Shown here: positions 1-12,200 of the stretch, in pieces
Numbering within the stretch: position 1 is the stretch's first letter
Layout of the letters: every line of letters begins with the position of its first letter
Assembly: GCA_013398955.1 (NCBI GenBank)
Contig: VWPU01004637.1
Span: 1 to 64,000 of the forward strand
Direction: 5' to 3'
Source of the DNA: Callaeas wilsoni
Taxonomy: Eukaryota > Chordata > Aves > Passeriformes > Callaeidae
Length of the DNA stretch: 64,000 bases
Position numbers and translations under genes: made by a program
Notes under the pieces: model-generated
Told to the model about the DNA's origin: nothing
Database searches by the model: none
The model's input: the letters and a program-made list of their open reading frames with translations, nothing else

Positions 1-94
1 CGGGCGGCCCCGGGCCGGGCCCTGCGCTGCGGGGTTCGGGCGGCCGGGGCAGAGTGGGCTCCCCGGGCAGGAGGGCTCCTGCTGACCGCGGCCT
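1..94 (+). other. MTMR3: Probable noncoding exon 1 (3' part) of MTMR3
   Basis: Within the CpG island the best splice donor is GTGAGC starting at base 95, which would end a 5'-UTR exon at base 94. I found no comparable GTAAG or GTGAG motif elsewhere in the first 250 bases. No MTMR3 coding sequence lies here, so the exon would be untranslated. The call rests on position and one donor match only. Confidence 0.4.
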
Positions 95-250
95 GTGAGC
101 CTCGCCCGCCGCCGCCGCCCCCCTGCCCGACCCCGGGGGTTACCGGTCCCCGCCGAGCCCGGTCGGGAATCGTCCCGTGCCACTGGCAGCCGCCGGCCTT
201 TGCTCGGCTGCTCCGGCCGCTGGGGCCGTGGTGTCAGCAATGTTTGGCTG
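1..250 (+). promoter_or_regulatory. MTMR3: CpG-island promoter / first-exon region of MTMR3
   Basis: The first 250 bases are strikingly GC- and CpG-rich, whereas the sequence after about 290 drops to ordinary AT-richer intronic composition. GGGCGG (Sp1-type) boxes occur at 2-7 and 38-43, and a short GCC-repeat tract lies at about 104-120. A CpG island directly upstream of a long intron and a + strand gene fits the 5' end of a broadly expressed gene, as MTMR3 is known to be. The transcription start is not visible and may lie before base 1. I assign the island to MTMR3 because no other gene is recognised before the MTMR3 exons; a divergent neighbour could share it. Confidence 0.65.
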
Positions 251-3200
251 CCCTTGTGTATGCGGCCGGAATTCCCGTTCCTTTTATAAGTGGGACTTGT
301 TAAGGCTTTTTATTTACATGGTTTTTGGGCTTTAATTGCGCCTCTTCCCCGTGTTTCTTTTAACAGTCCTGTTCTTTCGCTGGGATATGAGCAGATGTTG
401 CCCTTCCCTGGTAAGTGCTCTGCCCCCCAACATGGAGTTTAAGTTTGTGCATTGAAGTTGTTCCTGCTCTTGCTCTTTTAGAGAATGTTTTTTGATCAGC
501 AGATGAGACCTGGTGTTTCTTCACAACTCTATACAGGAAACTGATTTCTTTCCTTTCTGTGCACACTTCCCTTACTGTAGGAAGGTTGGGTGTGAGCTTG
601 TAGCTATTGCAGACTTCAGGTCTTATAGGCACTTTTCTGTGTGCTTCACCTGTTTGTTTTCTTGTGTGATGTAGCCATGTGCAATAAGGCTTTCTTTTAG
701 AAGAAAAGAACTTGGCTAGTGAATCATGTCAGGTAGTGCTGAGTGGAAGCGTAGCTTGGCTTTCTGGTGAATATAAAGGCATATTTATATTATTTATATT
801 ATAAAGGTGAGTCCTCTGGGAAGGGATGGCAGCGTGATGGAAAGAGCTGTGACAGGTTTGTTGTAGTACCTGTCATGCTCTGAGCTTCAGATAAAGAACT
901 GAGATGCCTTTTGTCTGTTACTAAAGCATGTGGTATTTGGAAATGAACTTTTTTGATGGAGGTGAAGGAGGTTTTATGAAGGAGTGCTTGTAAACTGGAG
1001 GGGAGGAGGCTGACATCTGATACCTGCTTTGCTTCAGCTGTTACTGATTACAGTGGGTTTGGGAGATAGAAGTGGTGCTTTCTTTCCTAACACAGGAAGT
1101 ACTGGGCTGTAAGTGTTGAAACTTTGTGCAGATAAGTGAAGGCGGGGCATGAGGTTCTAAAATGCTTCAGTGACAAGTGGTTCTGTGCCTGCTTTGGAAG
1201 GGCAAAGGTGCACCGACAGTGATGTTTTTCTGGGTGTTTGCACTGAAAGGTGCTCTTGTCCCATTTCAGATTATAGGAGTGATAAATTGAGAGCCAAGCC
1301 GAGTTCTCTCACTGGCAGTGCTATAGGTGCCTGTCTGGGGTACTGTTAGTATCTATTGCATCTACTGTCTGCAGTAGCAGTTATTAAAATATCAATGTTA
1401 ACCTGGTCAAGGAACAAGCCATGCAACCCACAAATGATACCACAGAAGTGGAATAGGTCAGCTCCATAAGCTCTCTTTTTATTTTATGTATTTATTTTCC
1501 ATAAAAATGGCCATCTGCAGCTGGAGGAGACAGAAATGGAGCCTGCCCAGGCTTCTGAAATAGAGGATACAATATTTTATCTCAGATCTCATTCCACCTA
1601 CGTGCAAGCCAGGATGATGGAGAGAAGTATGTTGTCAGCTTGCAGGAGTAGGAGGAACGTGGCTGTGCAGTGCTTTGCTGGCAGTTAACCTGGAAAAAAG
1701 GAGTAACTTAAGGAGAAGGGGATCGTTAGGCTGCTGGAGTAACGGGCAGGAGCCTGGCAAGTCTGATGGAGCAGGGAAGAGGAATTGTGTCCGTGGAGGA
1801 ACTGGGTTAGCATCCAGCATGGAGTTTGAGATCTTTTCACCTGCACAGCTCCAGGGCTGTGGAGGCTGTTCCTGCTCTGGTGGCTTCCTGCTGGGAAGTG
1901 TAGCTGGATACAGTGGGAGAGGACTCTTCCAGTTGGTATCGGTGGTGTCTTCGGAGCACGTGACTCCAAACAGCCAAATTAGTGCTTACCAAATCCTGTG
2001 AACCAGAATGAAACCTCCAGATACTTAAACGTGCACGTGTTTCATAGTAGCTTTCACTGGCTGAGTCAAAGTAATGTGATGTTTCTCTCAAAATAACCTA
2101 TTAGGCACTGAATTGTCCCAGAAATAATGTGCGACTGTTCTGCGTTTGTCTCCAGCCTGAGTAGCTGATGGTGTAAAGATCTGCCTGTGAGATCCCATGT
2201 GGGTTTTAAACTCTGAGAAATGAGCTTCATGACTTGTAACTTCAACCCTCTTCTAGATATTGGTGCCGTAACTTCCCAGTGCTGTCAGGAAAACTTTAGG
2301 GATGTGCTTAGGACTCAGTTTGTGCTCTAAGTCTTGTGAATTAACTGGATTGTTCCAAGCAACTATTTCTTGGTGCTTCAAAATTTCAGGGTGACTGAGT
2401 GGTTTGCATGAAAGACCTCAAAGTGAAGTCAGTGGCAATTCAGGAATTTGAAATACTGACATTTTACTGGGACTGTTTACTATGCCCAGCAAAGAGCTGG
2501 AGCCCTCAGCCCCTGCTGCTTTCCAGCTTCTGCCTTGGATGCGTTAGCCTTGAACGGTGCAGGGTTGCTGTGTGCATTGACTTGCATTCGTGTCAGCTGC
2601 TTGTGGGATGGGCAGAGGTCACAAACCACAGCCTCCTTTGGTATCAACTGGCCTTACTTGGAGGGCAGCTTTAGCAAAACAGCCCAAACTTTGGCCCTTT
2701 GCTTTGAGCAGTTGAGAAGCACTGACAGAATGGACTTGATACCGCAGAAATCTAAGGGTAAACGGGAGCTTGAGTAGCCCCAACCTGTTCTTCCTCTCAC
2801 CTGCTTAATAGGTTCTGGTAGTGGTGTCAAGGAGGTGACCCCCAGCTGGCTGTGGGTTTTCCAGGGGCAATGTGTCATCCCTTAAGGAAGGCCTCGAGTC
2901 CATCCCTGCTGCTCAGAGCTACAAGGAGGAAGCAGCCTGTGGTAGCAGGGAGAAATGCAGCATGATCTTGTTGCAAGCAGTGGTATCTCTGACGTTTAGT
3001 CTGTTACGAGGTGTCAGGTTGTGCTGCTCTGAGCCACAGGTGCTCTGTTCTCCTTCAGGAAGTACCAGAGTGCACCTGGAAGTGAGGCTGGGGCCTGCAG
3101 AGCCATGCAAAGTGACCTGGGGAGGGAGGGCAAACAGGCAGCTTTCTGGAATGTTGGTTGAAATGGGAAAGCTGTTTCTGGAGTCACAGATGTCCAGCAA

Positions 3201-6200
3201 AAAGCACTGTTTGTAAAGGCTTCACTTAAAGCACAGTTGCTGATTCCTGGCTTTGGTTTGTCTTCTGAAACTCCTGGGACTTGGAATCCTCATGTGAAGT
3301 CTGGAAAGCAGCAGTTGTTTTGACACGTGAGTGTGGCTGCAGGTTAAGCTGGTAACAGGAGGTGTGTTGTGTAGGGCTTCCTGGGGGCACCTGGGTACTT
3401 CAGAGGCCCTGTTCCTCCCCATGAATATTATTCTTGAAAATAGTTGCAACAAAGTAACCCTGGTAAGATCCATCTGGAAGTTTTTTTTGAATTTGTGTGT
3501 GCATATGCATGAGTGAGGCAACTAATGACATTGTAATAGCTATCGTGGTGGTGGAACTCTTCCAGACTCTGATAAGGAGGGGGAAAAACCCAAGCTCTGC
3601 AAAAGACTTCCTAAATAGGGTGTTCTTGGCTTTCCTTGGAGGAGCTGGATTTTGGAAGACTTGAAGCTGGATGCCCCTTTATCAGTGATCCTGTAACTAA
3701 ACTTATCCAAGCTGCTGTATTGAATTACTGCCATTTCTGAAAAATGAATACCTTGAACAAGACTCCAGTGGAAGTTGATTTTGGAGTAGGAAGTCTGTTA
3801 TTTTTCCTCTTGATTAGGAGTGCAGTGGAGAGCTGTAAAGCAGCATTGGTGGGCTGGCTTGGGGGCAGGCAGTTGTACATAACCACTCACGCCAGTAATG
3901 AGGCATGTCCTCAGTAACACAAGCAGATAGATCCTAAGTAGTATTAACCCCCTTTTTTAAAGAGAAATCGAACCAAAATACTGCATTGTAAAAACTTCAA
4001 AATACAACTTTGCAGTTTGGTGTTAGTTGAGAGAGGGCAGAACATCAAAGGAACTGAGGCTTGGAGGAGGCCGGGGAGGTGACGAGCAAAGCAAGTTGTC
4101 CTTTGCCTTGCTCAGCACATCTCGCTGTTGTTCACAGAGTTTGTCGTGATGGGCTGACAAACCCCGATGGAAATGAGGCTGGGCTTGCTGTAGAGAGCTT
4201 CATCCGAGGCACTGATGGAGCTGATGCTGTCCCTGACTTCTGTGGCGTTGGTTGTTCACGAAATTACTCTGCAGCGTGCAAACAGCATGGTGGGGGTCAG
4301 CTTCAGAGTTTATTCTGTGTCTGGTGAAGCATTAGAACTAGTGCTAGATGAGCTTAGCTTGGGCAGTTACCCTGTCACCTGTGGAATTAGCTTGAAGCTG
4401 GAATGAAATCAGAAACTTGGTGGTAGTCCCTGGCTATTTGGGAAGAGCTGGGCTTTCCGAAGGGCAGCCAGAACAGACCACCCCCTGACTGGGGTGGGTT
4501 CTTCAGAGGGAGAGCCGTAACAGGGAATGTCCAAATGTTTGGGCTTCTGGGACTGGACAGCAGGGAAGGCTGCCGTGGGGCTCAGCGCTTCCAGAATATG
4601 GCCTGGAAGGCAGTGAATATCCATGTGGGAAAGGCTTGCGTTCTGTTACTTTGATATTTAACTGTCTTCCTCCATCCCGTGTGTGTTGATCTCAAGCTGT
4701 GTGTTCTGTGCTCTCCTCCTTTTGATTTTATCCCAAAAACTGCATCATCTGCAGAGCGACCTCATCTTGGGTTAATTTCACAGCTGAAGTTATTCTTTCC
4801 TGGGCCTATCTCTAGCAGATGTACCAGATTTAACCTCTCAGGTCCTGCTTGGTTTAGCCCTTACTGGGATAAGAATTGAAAAAGACTTTTTCCACTGTAA
4901 TCTCTGCTTCCTGCTTTTCAAGGAAACGTCATTGTCCGAGTAACTTTACTGCCTGGATGTGTTTCTCCCTTGCTGTGAGCACACCAGACCCATGGCTAAG
5001 ACTTCTACCGAAGGCTCTTGTGCCCTATTTTAAGAAAGATTTTCATCAGGGAAAACCAGTGAAAATGGTATAAATCTTTCTTTAACTGAGATTTCTGAAG
5101 ACAGAGTAGAATGAAATAAATCTCTAGGGTGCCTGTCTGTATGATGAAGTCTTTTGTATATACAAGTCTAATAGTCTCTAAGTATTGTGGATCGTTCTGG
5201 TACTCTGAGGTTTAGTTTCTGGAACATATAATCAGCATGGGGGGAAGTAATGCATTTCAGGTTGAATTTGTGGAGGAAGGCTGCTGCATTGCCATAATTA
5301 AGTCTTTGTAGTTTTTCTTTCGAATACCAGAGATTTGTGCACTAGTATAGATATTATTTATAGAAACACTGGTAGAACAGTTTTGTGTTGCCCTTTTGTG
5401 GGCCTCATTTGCTTCTCCAAGTTTGGGACTGCAAACTAGGGCTGTAATCAAAGCATTAATTCTGTGGTGTTACCTGAAAGGACAGAGAAATAAAAATAGT
5501 TTCTTTTTCCCTGCACCTTTAAAGGCGAGTTTTGACTTCTCTATCAACCAGGAAAGGGCAGACTCCTGACAAAATGGGACTTGTGTACTCCAGTGCTGCT
5601 TTTTCTGCTTGTGGAAGTGCCTGGGGGAAGCTGCTGCCAGGCACCTGAGGGAGGAGAGGACAGAAATCCTGTCTGTGGAGGTTGACATGGAGTCTGTGAA
5701 GACAGGATGCACTTGGTTGGCTTCCTGAGTGCCCTTGGAGAGCAGAGCAAAGGCAGGACTCGCTGCAGGGCATCTCCCCAGCTCAGCCTGAGAGCAGCCT
5801 TTCATGCAGGGCTCATGTGCATCATGAGACTCACAGGCCCTGTGAGTCTGACTCCTCAGTTCCTCTGAGATTTGACTGTTCTGGGCAAGTGGGATTCTTA
5901 TTTTTTGGGGTTTCTGTACAGCTGGTGGCAGGATTTCAGAAAACAGATGGAAAATCAGATCTTCCCTTGAGTATCTTCCCTGTCATGTAGAGTTTAGCAC
6001 TGTCTAGGTCAAGGGTAGGCTACTAGAATACTGATTTTGGTTTTTCAGTTGCTAGAATTAGTAGTTGAAAGTATTGGAGAGTTGAGTGAAACTGAAGGGT
6101 GGATTTAAGAAACTGTAACAAAAAGACTGAGGACACAGAGATTAAGAACAATTTATTAGAACTGTACTAGTGGAACTACCTGTGGCTGTGGAGTCAATAC

Positions 6201-9200
6201 CTTCCACATCCTACAGAAGATGCTACCTGAGTAAAGTAACTTCCAGTACTTTTGAAGTGAGGCCTCAGTTTTGTACAGGAGATATCAGAATGATGCAGTC
6301 TAGCAGCTGATCTACCATTAAGCTCTGTCCTGTCACTCTTACGATATCACTGTGTCCATCCAAAATGAGTTTAAGTCCAAAGCTGCTCATGGAGCTGGCT
6401 GCCATTAGGTCTGGAATTGGTGGAAAGTTTCCTTGAAATTTCTAGGTTTAGAATTGGTGGAAAGCATTTCCCTGGATTATCCTATCCAGTATTTAGGAGG
6501 GACCCAGCGGCCTGACTGTCCCTGTTCTCTCTGCAGGTAGATGAGGACAGGGAGGAAGGCAGTGGCTGTGGCTGCTGACCTCATCTCTGGCAGCCATAAT
6601 TGACCTAAATGTGTACCTGGGAAAGCTCTCCTTGTTCCATTGCTATCTGCAAGCGTGTAATTGCTATCATGGAAACTTAAACCAGAGAGAGATGAGCTGC
6701 TCATCAGGGAAGTTGTGCTGGTTGCTGCATCCTTGTTGGGCTGTTTGCTTGGAGACCTTTTCAGGCCTAGTGCTGGATGTGCTGCAGCTGGACTCTGTCC
6801 TCAGTGTTACCTGCATCCAGCCTTTGGTGTCTTCTCTAAAATGACTGTTGTCAAAGCTGACTTTTGCTGTTCTGTGGGTCTGTGAGTTCAGGCTTTTCAA
6901 ACACTTGTCTGTCTCCTGACAAAGAACAGATGAGCCAAAATTAGAGGCAGCGAGATGAAAACTCACCTGCCATATCACAGAGCAGCTTGGCTTGAAAATT
7001 AAAATGAGGACATTTCTCTGTCCTCTCTGCAGCCAGATTGCAGTGGTCTGAGCAGAGTAGAAGCACCTTTCTGTTAAGTGTTTTGACCTGATAGCTTTGG
7101 GTTTTTTGGCCTTTTTTTGATTTTATTTTTCTTTGGTGGTTGTATTTGAATTTTCCTTATTTCCTTTTTTTTACTTCTGAGAACAAATACTTAGTGTAGT
7201 GTAGGCATGGTTGAACTTTTGATCCAAGGAACCTGACTAAAATGTCTAAGCAGATTGCATTTCTAGATTATTTTGATTGTTTTCCTTTAATAAATGGAAG
7301 CTTGAAAGCAAGTGAAGTGTACTTAATGTAAACTTGCAAATTTACTGCCTCTGCGTGCAGAACTTTTCTTTCCATCTAAACACTGTGCATAGATTTTAAG
7401 AGTGGATAAGCTTTTCATCAAATTAATGACTAATCCTTATCAAACAAGTATTCATCTTTACAATTAGAGAACAGGAATGCTTAATTGTGTGCTGATTGGT
7501 GAACATAGTAGTCATGAGTACATTTGAGAATTCAGATTCTTAATTTTCTCTCACTGCTGGTAGCAGGAATTTGCTGTGAACAGGGCATTATATTCTGGTT
7601 GGATACCCATTATAATTAAATTACCATCTTTGTCTATGTTCAGTGAACCTTTATTTGAGTAACTTCCAAAAGAATGCACCTTTTTGCACTTTGGGAAAAT
7701 CTGAACTCTCTGAGGAAAAAGGAGGAAGATGGAACAAGGTAAATATTTTGAGGTCTGCTCAGCTTTCCTTGTAGGTTTGGCTGGTGGATTATGGTCAAGG
7801 CACAGTTGTGTTCTAATGCAGAACACAATAGCTTGCTTGTTTTCTTTTACTTTGGGCTGGAATCTCTTAATCCCTTCAGACTCAAGCATGAGTATCACAT
7901 GATTTGGAGGTGTTTGGTTAGTGTACTTCGCTGCTGCAGAGCATCCCTGGACGTAACAGATGAGTAAATTGGGGCTGCACGGAGAAGCCACATGGAAATT
8001 TTCAGTTTTGGAGATCTGTAGCCAAGTGTTTAACATTTTGTGCTGGGTTGTGTTGTGGTGAAGCCATCTGGTCAGTTAGACTTGTCAGGAAGGAAGGAAG
8101 TCAGATACCTGCTCTAAAATTCCAAATTCGTTATAAAAAGGATTCCAGCTGCAGTGTAGTGAGACTGTACCTGTATGCTCAGAATCCTGCAGCGTTCACA
8201 TCATTACAGGGGGATCTGGAGGGAAGCTTCCTTGCAGGAAAACTGGTGCTACAGCTAATTGTAGGTCCTTCTTTTAGAGTCTGTGACCACATGGGACATC
8301 AGCGGGTATAGAGCTGTATAAGTAATACACACAAACCCTTGTTAAAGTAAAAGAATAATAAATATTCATTAACAGTGAATTTCAAAAAGTAGTAGCTCCC
8401 TGTATAGCTGTGTAATGGTACCAATGTGCCTGGTCACTGTCATGTTGCTTTTCCCCCCTTCAGTTCTGCAGGCTTTAGAACCTGGAACCAAAATGCCTTG
8501 CACTTGTCAAACTGGAATTTTGGCTTTTAAATGACAGGCTGGATGCTGACACTTGATGAGGGTGACTGCTAAACACTGACCTGGGGAGAGGACTGGGCAA
8601 GGGGTTTTCTAAAATAGAATAGGATTCCCTGAAGTGCTGAAATATGGTAATGAACTGAGGATGGCAGAAAGACTCCAGTGAGTTAGAAAATGTTGGTCTT
8701 GACTCTTGGTGCTGCTTTTGCAGAATTTGGTCTGTTAAGCACAAGATCAGGGCAGTAGCAGTTGTACCTGCAGCTGGAGCCGGCTGCTTCCCAAGGTGTT
8801 CCCCTCGCATCAGAAGAATTGCAGAGGTAATTGGGGCCCTGGAATCGTGCTGGCTCTATACTTAGCTCATTACTCCAGGCAAATTATCCTTTCCTTCTCC
8901 AGTGTCGACTGGCAGGCTGGTTGGAGAGCTGTCTAGCTTTCCATTGCTGGGGCATTCCAACTCCTCTGCAGTGTTTTCATTGCACAGGCACTTCTTCCTG
9001 GGAGCTCTTGAAGGGCTGGCGATAACTGAGCAGCAGAAGGGTCTGAGGATGGGAGTTCTGGAATAATTCACTGAGGAGACAGCAGTGCTGAACCTGCTGT
9101 TGTAATCAGCTCGGAGTAGGAAGCAGTCTGGAAACCTGCTTGATGCTCTGCTCGCCTGTGCAGGATGGTTGGGTTCATCGCTGCCACTGCTGATGCCTGA

Positions 9201-12200
9201 GCTGGGTGGGTCTGGTGGAGGAGTCAGCCTGGGGAGTTGTGGACAAAGGATTTGGCTTGATTTGACAAGTGTAAGACTGGTATGGCAAAGACAATAAGAG
9301 CTATTTCTTGCTTTCTTTGTGAAGCCTGGTTTTTTACTGAGCTGTTTGTGTACGGTCCCAGTTGAGGTGCTCCCCTCCTGGCAGGGTCACGCCCAGAGAG
9401 CAGCCCCATTAAAAGTAATGGTGCTGTTGCATCATGTCCCAGCCCGCCGTGGTCCCATTCAGCACTCAGGTATGAAGACTTTTCCTCTTGCATAAGGCAC
9501 CGTGATTTGCTCGGGTCGGGGAGGAAGCACTTGTCAGCTCTCTGAAGAGTAAGTTACAAGCTGCTGTGCCCTGTAGCTTATTTTTCTAAACATTAGTATT
9601 TCAAGTTATTGTCCAGCTTTCTAAACTGTACAAGTGCCCGAGGCTGGACCACTGCTCACAGAGGCAGGGATTACCTGAGCGGCCCTTGCTGGATGCAGAT
9701 CCCTTCCTGCTTCCTGCTTGCTTCTCTCTCCTAGACCCAAATTACTTGGTAATCAAATAGAGACCTAGTAGGGCTAAGCCTCATGTATTTGAACGTATTT
9801 CAAGATCCCCAGGACTGCAGTGTGGCTTAATCTACTTTGTCTCCTTTCAATTTCTAAGTATTTCTAACTACTGTTAGGTTTTTTCCTGGTTCTTCCAACA
9901 AAATTCAGTTTTTAGTCTCATCATAAACCCTTACTACTGTGTGTCGGTCTCAGCAGACCGAGTTGTGTAGTAGTTAAGAAATTATTTTCTATAAATATGC
10001 TGCAGGTCTAGTAATGCATTTTGAGATAAAGTGACTTCACAAAGGCAAGGAGTGCTCAGTTAAAACGTGCCTTGTCCAAGGAAATTGGTCTGAAGTGACT
10101 TGGGTCCTGAAAAAGACAAGAAGCGACCGAAGGTTTTTGTGCAAGAAGTGAGCAGGTGGGCTGGGGAGAATCTAGTTTAGCTTACAGCTTAAAGAAAGGC
10201 CTAATGCCAAAACACCCTCAAAACCTAATTTATGCACTTAAATTCCATAGTTTTTATGCTGCCTCTTGCCAAGACAATTAAAGAATTCCTAGAGCTAATG
10301 TGAATTTCCAGGCTGGGTTTGGAAGGCGATAGCCACTTCTGCAGGTGCAGAGAACACTCCGGTCTGTTGAGGTAGGCTGATGAGTCTTGGTGGTTTCATT
10401 GCTGATATATTTGATTTTCAGGAGTCTGGAGATGTGGCTGTGGAGCACGTTTGTGGTGCACTTGCAGGTGTAGCCAGCTGGGTTTTTGCTGCTTATGAAA
10501 GGTCAGCTTTTAAGCTTCCATGGATTGATTAACAGTCAACTTTAAACTGGTGTTGCAGCACCTGTTTTCTAGAGCTTCAAACCTCCTGTTTGACTCTGGA
10601 ATTAGGAGGAAGAACTTAGGTCCCTGTGTGGAGTTTCTATTCTTAAGATCTGCTTAACTATTTGTAAATAATTCAAATGTGGAAGTTGGAGGAATACCCT
10701 CAGGTCAGTTCAGAGAGGGTTTGTGCAGCTCTGTGAAGGTAATTTTGGTAGGACAACCCCGTGCATCCATCATGCCTGCAAAAGAAAACACAACCAGCAC
10801 CTTGACTGAATAGCAATTAGTCAGGTTGTGCCATTGTATTCTCCCCTGGGTCACCCTTTGGTGGGTGTTGTTCAAAGACTTGACTTAGCAGAGTTTGTAC
10901 ATGTTGAAACAGATTTGATGGCTTGAAATTTGTCTGAAGAATTTGCTGCTTTTTAGGTGACTCCTGAGGGGCTGTGACCCCTATAAATCATGACTTGGTT
11001 ACTTTTATTATTTTTTTTAGTAACATTTTAACCAGAACTCAGAGATTAAACAACAGACTCAGAGTTTATTGCATATAAGAATGTGAAAGAGAAAGTGTGA
11101 ACCTTCCTGTGGAGCTGGGAATCCATAGATCATGCTGGGTGAGTGACAGCTCAGCCTCTACACGGAATTCAGAGCATCTTTGCCATGTTATAAAAAGCTT
11201 GTTGCCTGGTGCTGATCTGTTCCTGCAACACTGAGCTTTTTGTAACCTTTAAACTCTAAGTATAGGATAAGAATTTATCCTGTTAAAACCTGCATTTGTT
11301 TGAAGAGTTAACTCCTGCTTGTTCACCTCTGTCCTACATCTCTAGATCTCAGTTATTTAAATACCAAGGTGTGTGTCACTCAAAACCTACCTACCCAGTG
11401 ACTTCTTCCTTTAGCAGAAAAGTAAATGTGACCCGGAGTGAGCAAGCAGCTGTGCCCGTCTTGCTACACCTCTCTCATTCTTCAGTTTTGCTTATGGAAC
11501 TGCTAAATCGGGATTTAGGAGTTGGTCTACTCGTGAGTTTTTGTGAAATCATGGAAATTTCTTGAAATATTTGAGATGAGTGTCTATCATTTATCTTGTA
11601 CTGTGTCTGATGGCAATTTTACAGGTGTGCTTTTCGGGGAGGAATGGGGAAGTGTCCTTACTAATGTCTCATCTGGGTGAGTGGCTGGGTGGATGCTCTG
11701 CCATATGCTGGATATATGGAATATCTTAAAAGTGAAGTAGGTTGGATGGAAGGGTCTGAGGGCTTCAATTCTGAAGAAAGGAATTAGTCTTCTAATTTGT
11801 CTAGTTAGTTGTGCCCTGCTTTGAAGCCTCACTGAATTTTCAAGTGGAGAAGTAGCAGATTTGTTTGGTGTTACACAGTAGGCTTGAATTCTATCATTTT
11901 TTTAGTACTTGGAGATAGCTTGGTGCAAACCTTTCACAGAAATTGTGCTCTTCCTGAGCTGCTGGGAGTGGAGATAAGTTCATCACAATTCCAATGTTGT
12001 TCTTTCTGTTCCTTGCCACGAGTGACAGTGACAGTGCTCCTTGCAGACCCGTTAAGGTAGAACTCTGCAGCTCCGGCTGTGTTGTGCCAGCCCATTGCCT
12101 GTGCAGAGTTTAACAGGCAGTCTTAGTGCTGTGCTCATCGTGACTGCACTGATACTCTGAAGGGGATTTTTAACCCTTCTCGACCAGGCTTGCTGCAAGT

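Noticed and set aside
95..289. Arg/Pro-rich 64-codon open frame in the CpG island
   Set aside because: It overlaps the likely exon 1 donor and has the composition expected of any frame in GC-rich DNA. It shows no homology that I recognise.
7551..8036. 161-codon open frame on the minus strand in the 5' intron
   Set aside because: No recognisable domain, no splice or start context, and ordinary intronic composition. A frame of this length can arise by chance in 64 kb.
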